A DNA stretch of 64,000 bases from Halomonas salipaludis (lineage in GTDB: Bacteria > Pseudomonadota > Gammaproteobacteria > Pseudomonadales > Halomonadaceae). Location of the stretch: positions 620,001 through 684,000 of the forward strand of contig NZ_NSKB01000002.1 of the NCBI RefSeq assembly GCF_002286975.1, read 5' to 3'. Position numbers and translations under genes: made by a program. Shown in pieces: positions 8,006 through 16,460 of this stretch (position 1 is its first letter; every line of letters starts with the position of its first letter). The notes beneath the pieces were generated by a model. The model saw only the letters and a program-made list of their open reading frames with translations, was not told the DNA's origin and did not search any database.

Positions 8006-8070
8006 TAAATATCGTCGTCAGCGATCCCAGCACTGAGAGCAACACTCGAGTTCTGAGGAGGGCGAGAAAA

Positions 8071-8895
8071 ATGGCAATGGCAACGGTGAATGGCGTTCGG
8101 CTGTTTTACGAGCTTGATGGGGTACCCGATGCAGTGCCTCTCGTCCTGGTGCATGGGTCATGGGATTCACATCGGGACTGGGATCCGGTCATGCCGGGCT
8201 TGGCGGAAGCATTTCAGGTGCTGAGATATGATCGGCGGGGACATAGCCAAAGCGAACGCCCCACCGGACAGGGCAGCGTTCGGGAAGACGTTGACGATCT
8301 CGCGGCATTGATCGAGTACCTGGAGCTCGCTCCAGTGTGGGTGGTCGGGAACTCCTTCGGTGCGTCGATCGCGCTACGGCTGGCCGGAGAGCATCCTGGC
8401 CTGCTGCGGGGGATCGTTGCGCACGAACCCCCTTTGTTCTCGTTGCTCGCCGGGGACCCCAGCTTCGAGCCAATGCTTGCGGATGCCCAGAGAAAGACCA
8501 GATCCGTCGCTGAACGCATTGCTGCCGGAGACCACGCAGGCGCGACAGAGCACTTCGTCGAGACTGTCGCCTTGGGTCCTGGCGGTTGGGAAATGGTGCC
8601 ACCTGACTATCAGCAGGTGATGATCGAGAATGCCCCAACTTTCCTGGACGAGGCGAGGGATCCAGATGCGTTTGCCTTCGATCGAGATTGGATCCGTAAC
8701 TTCTCGAAGCCGATCTTGCTCACGCTTGGCGATCAAAGCCCGCCAATCTTCGCGCTCGTGATAGCTCTGCTTTCTGAGGCACCTCACCGTGCGGAAGTCG
8801 TCACTTTTACCGATGCTGGCCACATTCCGCACATAAGCCATCCGGAGGACTACGCCGAAGCGATTGCCGCCTTCGTCCACCAGGGTATCGCTTGA
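8071..8895 (+). CDS. Alpha/beta hydrolase
   Basis: A 274-residue alpha/beta-fold hydrolase. It has the oxyanion HGSWDSHRDWDPVM segment, the nucleophile elbow GNSFGAS with Ser, an acidic residue in the late TLGDQSPP region, and the catalytic His in DAGHIPHISHPE. The ribosome site GAGGAGG supports ATG 8071; a second ATG lies two codons later. Substrate is unknown, but esterase, lactonase or haloperoxidase-like roles are typical. It is divergent from a TetR gene, whose operator overlaps its promoter, so induction by a small hydrophobic ligand is likely. Confidence 0.88.
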   Translation: MAMATVNGVRLFYELDGVPDAVPLVLVHGSWDSHRDWDPVMPGLAEAFQVLRYDRRGHSQSERPTGQGSVREDVDDLAALIEYLELAPVWVVGNSFGASIALRLAGEHPGLLRGIVAHEPPLFSLLAGDPSFEPMLADAQRKTRSVAERIAAGDHAGATEHFVETVALGPGGWEMVPPDYQQVMIENAPTFLDEARDPDAFAFDRDWIRNFSKPILLTLGDQSPPIFALVIALLSEAPHRAEVVTFTDAGHIPHISHPEDYAEAIAAFVHQGIA

Positions 8896-8933
8896 TTACG
8901 TTGTTTCCTGCCACCCACCCACCCGGCATTCGT

Positions 8934-9767
8934 TTACTTGCGCCGGCCGGTGATCAGCAGGTATTCCCTGCGGATATGGAGACCGGCGTCCGTGGCGTAT
9001 TTCCCATGGTAGTCGTCGATATCCTGCCGGAAGGCTTCCTGCTCGCTGGCGGACAGGTTATTCATCACCTGGCGGATGGGCCCGAAACCGCTGGCATACC
9101 ACTCCCAGGCATCTTTCACATTATCGAAATAGTGGTTGTTGATACCCGGCTCGAACCACAGCTCGAAATGCTCTCCCAACAGGGCCCTGGCGTGATCCGG
9201 GTCGCCCCAGGCCAGTGGCGAGGGTTCGGGAGCCGGGTCCCCACTGTGCTTGCCGATCACTCCGAAGAAATCCAGCACCGCACCCTCGGAAGCCCATACC
9301 GCCAGTGACAGGCGCCCGCCCGAGCGGCAGACCCGGGCCATTTCGCGGGCTGCCTGTGCCTGGTCGGCGGCGAACATCACCCCGAAGGTGGAGATCACGC
9401 CGTCGAAACTGCCATCTGGGAACGGCAGCTGCTCGGCATCCGCCTGCTGAAAGCGAATCGGTGGCTGCATGTGGGCGGATAAGTCTTCGGCCGCGTCCAG
9501 CAGCCCCGAGGCAATATCCACCCCGGTCACATGCGCTCCGTATCGGGCTGCGTTGCGTGCGCTCCAGCCCGTGCCGGTCGCGACATCCAGAATCTGCTGT
9601 CCGGGTTGCGGGTTGAGCCTCTGCGCCGCATGGGTGAGGGCATCCGACACGCCGAAGCTGATGTTGTCATAGTCCTGTCCACCAAGGTCCCAGGTACGGG
9701 CAGCGGCCTCGTGGTGGGGCTGGACCGCAACCCCGGCGTATTCGTTTGAGGAATGCATCTGTTTCAT
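8934..9767 (-). CDS. Class I SAM-dependent methyltransferase
   Basis: A 277-residue methyltransferase. The start is set at ATG 9767, which has the strong ribosome site GAGGAGG; the frame runs further upstream without support. Motif I is ILDVATGTGWSARNAA, followed by GVDIASGLLDAA (motif II) and LPFPDGSFDGVISTFGVMF (motif IV region), as in UbiE-type enzymes. Substrate is not predictable. It is divergent from a TetR gene across a 143-base region that holds a TetR-like site. Confidence 0.88.
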   Translation of the reverse strand: MKQMHSSNEYAGVAVQPHHEAAARTWDLGGQDYDNISFGVSDALTHAAQRLNPQPGQQILDVATGTGWSARNAARYGAHVTGVDIASGLLDAAEDLSAHMQPPIRFQQADAEQLPFPDGSFDGVISTFGVMFAADQAQAAREMARVCRSGGRLSLAVWASEGAVLDFFGVIGKHSGDPAPEPSPLAWGDPDHARALLGEHFELWFEPGINNHYFDNVKDAWEWYASGFGPIRQVMNNLSASEQEAFRQDIDDYHGKYATDAGLHIRREYLLITGRRK

Positions 9768-9860
9768 GGTGGCCTCCTCGTCTTGTCTCGTGCGAGCGGT
9801 GAGATGGCGCTGTCTCGGTGCCGCCGGACCTTTTGATGCCGGGACTAGACCGAGTATCAT

Positions 9861-9884
9861 ATTATATAGACCGGTCGTCATATT
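9861..9884. promoter_or_regulatory. Putative operator between methyltransferase and TetR genes
   Basis: A perfect 8-base palindrome GACCGGTC (9869-9876) is embedded in AT-rich flanks (TATA before, CATA after). It lies 35 bases upstream of the TetR start and within the promoter region of the divergent methyltransferase gene. GACCGGTC cores are common in TetR operators of the LmrA/YxaF type. Confidence 0.6.
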
Positions 9885-9910
9885 CCGTCAATGCTGCTAA
9901 AAGAACAGAT

Positions 9911-10489
9911 ATGGCCAAAACCACCAGAACCCGAATGATTGAAACGACCCTGCGCCTGATCCAGGCGAGGGGGCTCCATGGCGTCAGCCTCAACGATATC
10001 CTCAGCGAAAGCGGGGCTCCCCGTGGGTCACTGTATTTCCACTTTCCCGGCGGCAAGGAGACGCTGGTACTGGAAGCCATGCGAGCAGGAATTGACGAAG
10101 CCTCTCAGGCCCTGCGGGAGAGCCTGGCACAAGCCACGACCCCGGCGGAGGGTGTGCGCCTGTTCTTCCGGGCCGCCGCGGCGGAGATGACAGATTCCGA
10201 ATACCACTTTGGCTGCCCCGTCGCCCCCATCATTCTGGACGCGCCGGAGGTGTCCAGCGAACTGGCCGCAGTCTGCCGGGCCGCGCTGGAAGATTGGACA
10301 CGGATGTACCACGATGCCCTGCTGGCGGCGGGTCTGGCGCCAGCGCGGGCCGAGCGCCTTGCCCGGATGATCGTCGCCAGCCTGGAAGGGGCCCTGATCA
10401 TGGCGCGCAGCCAACAGGCCAGCAGCATCATCACCGAGGTGGGGGAAGAAGTAAGTGATCTGATCGCCACGGCCCTGGCCAGGGAGTAG
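9911..10489 (+). CDS. TetR-family regulator (LmrA/YxaF type)
   Basis: A 192-residue regulator starting at ATG 9911; an earlier in-frame extension would cross the operator and is rejected. The helix-turn-helix covers ARGLHGVSLNDILSESGAPRGSLYFHF (quoted in part: SGAPRGSLYFHFPGGKE, about residues 36-52). The C-terminal half has the GCPVAPIILDAPEVS region of LmrA/YxaF-like proteins. It probably represses itself and the divergent methyltransferase gene. Its 3-prime end faces the VanX-like gene across a terminator-like hairpin. Confidence 0.9.
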   Translation: MAKTTRTRMIETTLRLIQARGLHGVSLNDILSESGAPRGSLYFHFPGGKETLVLEAMRAGIDEASQALRESLAQATTPAEGVRLFFRAAAAEMTDSEYHFGCPVAPIILDAPEVSSELAAVCRAALEDWTRMYHDALLAAGLAPARAERLARMIVASLEGALIMARSQQASSIITEVGEEVSDLIATALARE

Positions 10490-10546
10490 CCCTGTTCCTG
10501 CAAATATGCTCTGTTCGAACCTGGCCTGCTAGAGTGTTAGGGCTTG

Positions 10547-10581
10547 TCGAACCCTCGCCTCAGCGGGGGCGAGGTATTCGA
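10547..10581. terminator. Hairpin between convergent genes
   Basis: CCTCGCC (10553-10559) pairs with GGCGAGG (10568-10574), and TCGAA/TTCGA extends the stem outward. It lies between the stops of two convergent genes. There is no long T run, so terminator function in both directions is inferred from position. Confidence 0.5.
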
Positions 10582-10602
10582 TGCCGTATTGCACATGCAG
10601 CC

Positions 10603-11400
10603 CTACCCATCTGCAAACTGCCGGCGCCAGCGACTTTCGATGGTGTCGAGCTCGGCCGGGCCGTAACGAGCGACACCGCGCCCGCTGTAGTGTGCCCAGA
10701 GCTGATCACCGTAATCGTAGTGCCACCACTCACTGGGCAGGTTGGTAAACCCCGCATCCTGCATCACCTGGTAAAGCAGGCGCCGATTATTTCGCGCCTG
10801 GCGCTGTGCCGCGCTCGGTGCTTTCAGCGTCTCGAAGTGATCGCTATGCGATGCCGGAATGGCTTCGTCGAATTGCGTGCCCATGTCGAGGGGCATGCCG
10901 TCGGCATCGCAGAGGGTGACATCCACCGCGCCCCCGGTTAGATGCGGGCTCGGTGCCAGCGGGTCGCGGCTCGGCAGCGACACGAACTCGCGCGTACGCA
11001 CCATGAGCTCGCCCTCGTCGAGGGACGGATGATGGTGGTGGATCGCTTCATGCAGCGTATCGAACAGATACTGCTGCACGCGCCATGGCCTCCAGCCATC
11101 GAGCACCACCATGCCGATCCCCTCGGGTAGCCGCCGGGCAGCCTGAAGCAGCGCCCGATAGACCCCTTCGCGTACGAAGCACTCGGGTACGGCACCGGGG
11201 ATGCCCAAGCGTGCATAGGCGGGGAACACCTTGATGGGTTCGGGCGCGAGGCTCATCGGCACGAGGCGTTCACCGCATTCGGTGATCGGCAGCGCCGACA
11301 CACGCTCCCACTCGGGAGCGTCCAGGCTGGGGACCCTGGGCAGTGAGGTGCCGTCGGCGGTTGGGGAACTTGAGGTCGGCATGGTCTTATCCAAGGACAT
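10603..11400 (-). CDS. D-alanyl-D-alanine dipeptidase (VanX/DdpX family)
   Basis: A 265-residue zinc dipeptidase of the VanX family. The ligand set is visible: His153 and Asp160 in SPHLTGGAVD, then Glu224 and His227 in EWWHYDYGD; Arg104 in DGWRPW fits the conserved substrate-side region. VanX-type enzymes split D-Ala-D-Ala. Outside vancomycin clusters they serve in peptidoglycan dipeptide use (DdpX). The start overlaps the end of the TRAP large-permease gene by 14 bases, so translation is coupled to a transporter. No signal peptide is seen, so it would act on imported or cytoplasmic dipeptide. No vanH/vanA genes are near. Confidence 0.87.
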   Translation of the reverse strand: MSLDKTMPTSSSPTADGTSLPRVPSLDAPEWERVSALPITECGERLVPMSLAPEPIKVFPAYARLGIPGAVPECFVREGVYRALLQAARRLPEGIGMVVLDGWRPWRVQQYLFDTLHEAIHHHHPSLDEGELMVRTREFVSLPSRDPLAPSPHLTGGAVDVTLCDADGMPLDMGTQFDEAIPASHSDHFETLKAPSAAQRQARNNRRLLYQVMQDAGFTNLPSEWWHYDYGDQLWAHYSGRGVARYGPAELDTIESRWRRQFADG

Positions 11401-12664
11401 GGGGCAGCCACAAGGTGAGCGGCGGGAACAGGATCAGCAGCAGTTGGACCGCGATGGCCGTCAGCACGAATGGCCAGATGGTCCGAAACAGCGAGACGAT
11501 CTCCAGCCGGCTGACTGCCGCTGCCACGAACACGCAGGCCCCCATGGGTGGCGTGATCAGGGCGATGGTAATGTTGAGCGTGATGACGATGCCCAGATGC
11601 ACGGGGTCGATCCCGGCCATCATGGCGACCGGCGCAAAGATCGGCGTGAGCAGCATCAGCGCCGAGACCTCTTCCATGAACATCCCGGTGATGAAGGTGA
11701 TGCCGCTGAGCATCAGCAGGATCAAGAAGGCGTTGTCGATATAGGGCGAGAGCAGCGTGACGAACTGCGCCGGCACCTGGGCGTAGGAGAGTAGCCAGCT
11801 GATGGTGGCCGATGCCGCCATGATCAGGAAGATCGCCGAGGTAAGACGCGAGGTATCGACGATCGCCTGCCAGAACTGCGGCAGCCGGAGCCCTCCCAGC
11901 ACGATGCCACACAGCGCGACATACAGGGCGGTCAAGGCACCCGACTCGGTCGGTGTGACAAAGCCCATGACGATGCCCGCGACGATGATGAATGGCGCCA
12001 CCAGCGCCGGCAGGGCGGCGACCGCTGCCAGACCCAGTTCCTTGGCCTTTGGCAACTGGCCGCGCTTCGGCAGGCCCTTGCGCCACGCATACCAGGCGTT
12101 CATTGCCATGAACGCCACCCCCAGCAGCAGGCCCGGGATCACCCCGGCCAGGAACAGGTCCCCCACCGAGGTGTTGGTCAGCGACGCGTAGAGAATCATG
12201 AAAATACTGGGAGGAATGATCGGCCCGATCAGCGAGCTGCCCGCCGTGAGACCAGCCGCGAAGGCGCGCGAGTAGCCTTCCCGCTCCATCGCCGGCACCA
12301 GCAGCGAGCCCAGCGCCGAGGTGTCGGCCACCGCGGACCCATTGACGCCGGCAAAGAACACGCTGGAGACGACGTTGACGTGGCCCATGCCCCCGCGGAA
12401 GTGCCCCACCAGCAGGCGGGCCAACCCCATCAGGCGCTCGGTCAGCCCGCTGACGTTCATCAGGTTACCCGCCAGGATGAAGAGTGGAATCGCCATCAGC
12501 GAGAAGACATTGATGCCCCCAAAAAACTGCTGAGGCATCATCCGCGGAATCATGCTCGGGTCGACGAAGAAGAAGCCGACCAGCGCCGTCGTGAGCAGTG
12601 CGATGAACAAGGGCAGGCCGAGCAGCACATGGCCCAGAAATACCGCCAGCATGGTCAGGATCAT
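11387..12664 (-). CDS. TRAP transporter large permease (DctM type)
   Basis: A 425-residue, very hydrophobic protein with about 12 membrane segments. It has family sequences such as FFAGVNGSAVADTSALG and IIPPSIFMILYA. Together with the small permease and the periplasmic binding protein it imports a carboxylate-type solute by sodium coupling. The start overlaps the small-permease stop by 4 bases (ATGA), and the end overlaps the VanX-like gene. Longer upstream frames are not supported. Confidence 0.93.
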   Translation of the reverse strand: MILTMLAVFLGHVLLGLPLFIALLTTALVGFFFVDPSMIPRMMPQQFFGGINVFSLMAIPLFILAGNLMNVSGLTERLMGLARLLVGHFRGGMGHVNVVSSVFFAGVNGSAVADTSALGSLLVPAMEREGYSRAFAAGLTAGSSLIGPIIPPSIFMILYASLTNTSVGDLFLAGVIPGLLLGVAFMAMNAWYAWRKGLPKRGQLPKAKELGLAAVAALPALVAPFIIVAGIVMGFVTPTESGALTALYVALCGIVLGGLRLPQFWQAIVDTSRLTSAIFLIMAASATISWLLSYAQVPAQFVTLLSPYIDNAFLILLMLSGITFITGMFMEEVSALMLLTPIFAPVAMMAGIDPVHLGIVITLNITIALITPPMGACVFVAAAVSRLEIVSLFRTIWPFVLTAIAVQLLLILFPPLTLWLPHVLG

Positions 12665-13155
12665 GATGCGGCGTCCTCCGTCGCGACCCGCAGGGGAGCG
12701 GGACCGTACCAGAGCACATGCCAGGCCAGCAGGGCAAAGCCGATGGGCAGCGACATAAGTGGAACCGTGCGGCTGACGCCCAGCCCCGAGGTGGTAAACA
12801 TGCTGACAGAGTGGGCGTAGCGGTAGCTGACCCAGGCGCCCCCCAGGGCAATGCCAAGGGTCAGCAGCCACTGGTAGACATTCAGCAGGCGGGTCAACGC
12901 AGGCGGCAGCAGTCGCTCGATCAGCGCGACACGCATATGACCGCCCTCTACCCAGACAGCACCGGCGGCGAGCATGACAGTGCCGATGATGAGAAACCGG
13001 GCGAGTTCATCGGTCCAGATCGGTGCGCCACCGGCGAAGTAGCGCATGAAGACGCCAAAGAGGATGACGCCCAGGTTGATCAGCAGCAGGCTGGCAGCGA
13101 TTGTCAGCGACAAAGGTCGGCTGACCGCCAGCACGCGATGGCGCAGTGACGACAT
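12661..13155 (-). CDS. TRAP transporter small permease (DctQ type)
   Basis: A 164-residue protein with four membrane helices and the family middle FGVFMRYFAGGAPIWTDELAR. ATG 13155 is preceded by AGGACG; the frame is open further upstream but without family sequence. It links the binding protein and large permease of this TRAP system. A hairpin lies in the 59 bases between it and the binding-protein gene. Confidence 0.9.
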   Translation of the reverse strand: MSSLRHRVLAVSRPLSLTIAASLLLINLGVILFGVFMRYFAGGAPIWTDELARFLIIGTVMLAAGAVWVEGGHMRVALIERLLPPALTRLLNVYQWLLTLGIALGGAWVSYRYAHSVSMFTTSGLGVSRTVPLMSLPIGFALLAWHVLWYGPAPLRVATEDAAS

Positions 13156-13176
13156 GGAAACGTCCTGTGGTGAAAA

Positions 13177-13196
13177 GGGGCCGAGTGCCCGGCCCC
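13177..13196 (-). other. Stem-loop after the TRAP binding-protein gene
   Basis: GGGGCCG (13177-13183) pairs with CGGCCCC (13190-13196). It sits just after the stop of the dctP-like gene inside the operon, where it could protect the upstream message or reduce read-through. Similar hairpins occur at 30833, 48257 and 63028. Confidence 0.55.
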
Positions 13197-13214
13197 GAAG
13201 GAATCCTGCTGGTA

Positions 13215-14252
13215 TCAGTCGACCAGGTCGCTCATGCCGGCGTCCTCGAGCGCCATGTCGATCCAGCGCTGCTCGATGCCACGATCCGACAACCACTCCA
13301 GGTAGGCCGGCTGGCCAATGTCACGGAAGGCTGCCAGGTCGTCCTCGGAGGGGCGGATCACCTCCATGCCCTGCTCTTCGAGGAAGGCGATACGCTCTTC
13401 CACCTGGGACTCGTTATGAACGCGGGCGTTATGGTTAGCCTCGGCAACGGCTTCCATGAAGGCATCACGCACGTCGTCGTCCCAGCCTTCGATCATCTGG
13501 CTGTTGCCGACCAGGAACTGGTTGGAGTACTGAATATTGGCCAGCGTCAGGTAATCCTGCACCTCGTAAAGGCTGCCCAGGATGATGTACATCGGCGGGT
13601 TCATCTGGCCGTCGGCGATGCCGGTGCGCAGCGACATGTACACTTCGGTCCAGGGAATCGGAGTGCCAGATGCCCCGAAGGATTCGTACAGGGCGACCTG
13701 GCTGGGATCCATGGCGCGGAAGCGCAGCCCCTCGAAATCATCGGGATGGGTAATCGGCCTCTCGTTATTGGTAAAGGCCAGGAAGCCCCCCTCCTCTACC
13801 ACCGCCAGCATATCGATACCGGCACGCTCCTTGAGCGTCGCCTCGACCTCACGCCAGTAGTCACCCTCATCGAAGAAGGCACGAGCGTCGTCGAAGTCAT
13901 CGAACAGGAACGGAATCGCACTGACGAAGATTTCATCGACCAGCGGTGAGACGCCTGCGAACGACGCCACGTTCAGCTTGGGCGTATTCATGGTCTGCTC
14001 CATGCGGTCCTCTTCTTCCCCCAGCATGCTGTTGGGATAGAGTTCCAGCTGGATTTCGCCACCGGTCTTGTCTGCCACCAGCTCCTTGAGGTTGGTGGCG
14101 AAGACGTGCACGGCGTTCTTGTCGGGATCGGGTGCGCCGTTGTAGCTCAGGTTGATGGTGGTCGCGGCCATGGCCTGGCCGGTGAGCAGCGCGCTGCCCA
14201 GCAGGCAGGCAGACGCCAGGGCAGTCAGCGGAAAAGGCTTCGAGACGGTCAT
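13215..14252 (-). CDS. TRAP transporter substrate-binding protein (DctP type)
   Basis: A 345-residue periplasmic protein with a clear signal peptide (cleavage near GQAMA-AT). It has the DctP fold signatures, including FEGLRFRAMDP, whose Arg normally grips a substrate carboxylate, and IADGQMNPPM. A good ribosome site AAGGAG precedes the ATG. It is the first gene of a four-gene operon (binder, small permease, large permease, VanX-like dipeptidase). The partner enzyme hints at a peptide or amino-acid derivative as cargo, which is inference only. The upstream LysR gene has the same orientation. Confidence 0.92.
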   Translation of the reverse strand: MTVSKPFPLTALASACLLGSALLTGQAMAATTINLSYNGAPDPDKNAVHVFATNLKELVADKTGGEIQLELYPNSMLGEEEDRMEQTMNTPKLNVASFAGVSPLVDEIFVSAIPFLFDDFDDARAFFDEGDYWREVEATLKERAGIDMLAVVEEGGFLAFTNNERPITHPDDFEGLRFRAMDPSQVALYESFGASGTPIPWTEVYMSLRTGIADGQMNPPMYIILGSLYEVQDYLTLANIQYSNQFLVGNSQMIEGWDDDVRDAFMEAVAEANHNARVHNESQVEERIAFLEEQGMEVIRPSEDDLAAFRDIGQPAYLEWLSDRGIEQRWIDMALEDAGMSDLVD

Positions 14253-14345
14253 TGGGTATCTCCTTGTTATTGGTAAGGACCTCAGCAGGGTATGGATTGA
14301 TCCGTTGACTATGCAATACCCAAAGCGTTGTTAAAAAAGCAACGA

Positions 14346-15281
14346 TCAGGCCTGCTCGGCCAACAGCCTTGGCGCATCGCCGCGGAAGAAGCGCATTCCC
14401 TGGCTAAGGTGGGTCAAGCAGGTTTGGGCGGCCACGCTCAGCTCGCGTCCGTCCAGGCTCACGATCTGGGCGCGCGCCTCGCTCATGATGGGATACGACA
14501 AGGGCAGGTGCCGAATCTCATCGCGCTGAATTTCATCCGCCACCGTCAGTTCCGGCATGAAGGTCACTCCGATGCCGGAGCGCACGAAGTTCTTCAGCAC
14601 CGCCACCGAATTGGTATGCAACCTGGCCTTGAGGTGCACACGCTCCTGATGAGCCACCATGTTGACCATCTGGCGCATCCCGAAGGGGTTGTCCATCAGG
14701 GCCAGTGGCCAGTTCGCCAAATCCCGTAACGTTAGAGGGCGCATCAGCTCCAGGAGGGGGTGGTCGGGGGGAACGATCAAGTCCAGGGGCTGGCGCGTCT
14801 CGATATGACAGTACAGCGATGGATCGACGGGCGGGGCATAAAGCAAGGCCAGGTCCACCTCGCTGTCCTTGAGCAGCGACATGGCCTCATTGACGCCGGC
14901 CATGCGGATTTCCACTTCGATACCGGGAAAAGCGTTCATGAAGGCATTCATCGGAGCGTCGATCAGGTCGGCAATAAAGCCTTCACCAACGGCAATCCGC
15001 ACCTCACCACGCGCCACGCCCTGAAGCGCGACCAACTGCGATAACACCGCCTCCTCCGCGGAGCGCTGAGCATGAAAATGCTGCACCAGCAGCTTGCCGG
15101 CTGCCGTGGTACGCATGCCGCCGCCATAGCGTTCGCATACCCGCACGCCCAGCTCTTCCTCGAGCTGCTTGAGCTGGCGACTGATGGCCGAGGGATCGAT
15201 GTTCAGATGAGCGGCAGCACGTCGCAACGAGCCGCGCCGAATCACTTCGTTCAGGTAGGCAAGCGCACGGGGATTCAGCAT
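14346..15281 (-). CDS. LysR-family regulator of the TRAP operon
   Basis: A 311-residue LysR protein with an N-terminal winged helix (ALAYLNEVIRRGSLRRAAAH, DPSAISRQLKQLEEELGVRV, about residues 7-55) and a C-terminal effector domain. It is encoded 93 bases upstream of, and in the same direction as, the TRAP binding-protein gene, and probably controls that operon. Ligand is unknown. Confidence 0.9.
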   Translation of the reverse strand: MLNPRALAYLNEVIRRGSLRRAAAHLNIDPSAISRQLKQLEEELGVRVCERYGGGMRTTAAGKLLVQHFHAQRSAEEAVLSQLVALQGVARGEVRIAVGEGFIADLIDAPMNAFMNAFPGIEVEIRMAGVNEAMSLLKDSEVDLALLYAPPVDPSLYCHIETRQPLDLIVPPDHPLLELMRPLTLRDLANWPLALMDNPFGMRQMVNMVAHQERVHLKARLHTNSVAVLKNFVRSGIGVTFMPELTVADEIQRDEIRHLPLSYPIMSEARAQIVSLDGRELSVAAQTCLTHLSQGMRFFRGDAPRLLAEQA

Positions 15282-15331
15282 ACGAGGAGCTTCCTGGCAA
15301 CGGTGTGAGGTTGAGCGCTCCGTTGCGCTCG

Positions 15332-15351
15332 ACTGCCGCTTACCCTATCCC
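15332..15351. repeat. 20-bp motif shared with 4519-4538
   Basis: This is identical over 20 bases to 4519-4538 and lies in the 220-base gap between the LysR and EamA genes. As at the other site, the + strand reads CRLPYP...ALW, suggesting a common decayed coding fragment or a dispersed small repeat. Confidence 0.5.
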
Positions 15352-15504
15352 AAGTTCCTCGCGCTGTGGCAACCATCGCCAGGGCGGCCATGCCACCGTT
15401 AAAGCCTCGGCGTGTCGTGACCACGCAGGCCGGGGACGTTTCCCGACCTGCGCTTATTTGGCCAGCGCCGAGACTAGCGGGACCACTGCTCAAGGAGATA
15501 CCCC

Positions 15505-16440
15505 ATGTGGCAAGGACTCCCGAGGCGCGCCCGTGGCTACCTGATCACCGGCGCCGGGGTGCTGTTGCTCTCCCCGGATGCCCTCTTCGTCAAGGACACT
15601 CAGGTCGAGGTGGAGGTCTTCGTGTTCTGGCGGGCACTGCTGTTGGGACTAGTGCTGGGCATGGTAGCCCTGGCCCGCTATGGCCGCGGGCTGCCCGGCG
15701 CAGTGCGCGCCTGTGGCCCGGCGGCAGTGTGGTGCCCGCTGGCCTTTGCCGGCAGTGCCTGGGGCTTCGTGGCCGCGGTACGCCTTACCGCCGCCGGCAA
15801 TGTGCTGGTGATCCAGAACCTGGCGCCCCTGGTGGCGGGGCTGCTGGGCCTGCTGCTGTTTGGTCAGCGCCTCAGAGTACAGACCTGGTTAGTGATCCTG
15901 CTCTGCGTGCTGGGGGCGGGACTGATGGCCGCCGGCGAGATGGGACAGGGCTCGCCGCTGGGGATGGTGGTGGCCCTGGCAATCCCGCTGACGATTGCCG
16001 TCAACATGACCGTGGCCAGCGCCCAGCGCGGCGTGGATACCACCGTGATCCTGCCCCTGGGCTGCCTGGTGATGCTGCTGCCGGCCCTGGCCCTGGGCGG
16101 CATGCAGCTACCTCCCATGCAGGATCTGCTGCGCCTGCTGCTGATGGGGCTGGTGTTCCTGCCGGCGGCTTACTACCTGATCCAGACCGGGCCACGCTAC
16201 CTGAGCGGCGCCGAGGCCAGCCTGGTGATGCTGCTGGAGACCCTGGTGGGAACCCTGCTGGTGTGGTGGTGGGTGGGCGAGGTGCCACCGCCGCTGGCCT
16301 TCGTTGGCGGTGGCCTGATCCTCGCCGCCCTGCTCGGCAGTGGCTTGCTGGACCTGCTGCGTCAGCGCCGCAAGGTAGCCGACGGTGCCCCAGACCCGCA
16401 GCAAATTCTCGACATGGTCGACCGAACACCCACCGATTGA
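15505..16440 (+). CDS. EamA/DMT-family membrane transporter
   Basis: A 311-residue protein with about ten membrane helices in two EamA repeats (roughly 10-140 and 160-295). It has the typical FVFWRALLLG region and a second-repeat QTGPRYLSGAEASLVMLLETLVG stretch (quoted in part: LSGAEASLVMLLE). DMT proteins usually export amino acids or metabolites. The ribosome site AAGGAGATACCCC fits ATG 15505. A long frame in another phase over the same region is a shadow. It is convergent with the OpuAC gene. Confidence 0.9.
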   Translation: MWQGLPRRARGYLITGAGVLLLSPDALFVKDTQVEVEVFVFWRALLLGLVLGMVALARYGRGLPGAVRACGPAAVWCPLAFAGSAWGFVAAVRLTAAGNVLVIQNLAPLVAGLLGLLLFGQRLRVQTWLVILLCVLGAGLMAAGEMGQGSPLGMVVALAIPLTIAVNMTVASAQRGVDTTVILPLGCLVMLLPALALGGMQLPPMQDLLRLLLMGLVFLPAAYYLIQTGPRYLSGAEASLVMLLETLVGTLLVWWWVGEVPPPLAFVGGGLILAALLGSGLLDLLRQRRKVADGAPDPQQILDMVDRTPTD

Positions 16441-16460
16441 GCAGTGGCTGGGCGCCTCGA

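Noticed and set aside
10603-11400. Vancomycin-resistance gene
   Set aside because: VanX-family fold is clear, but no vanH, vanA or vanRS partner is present and the context is a TRAP transporter.
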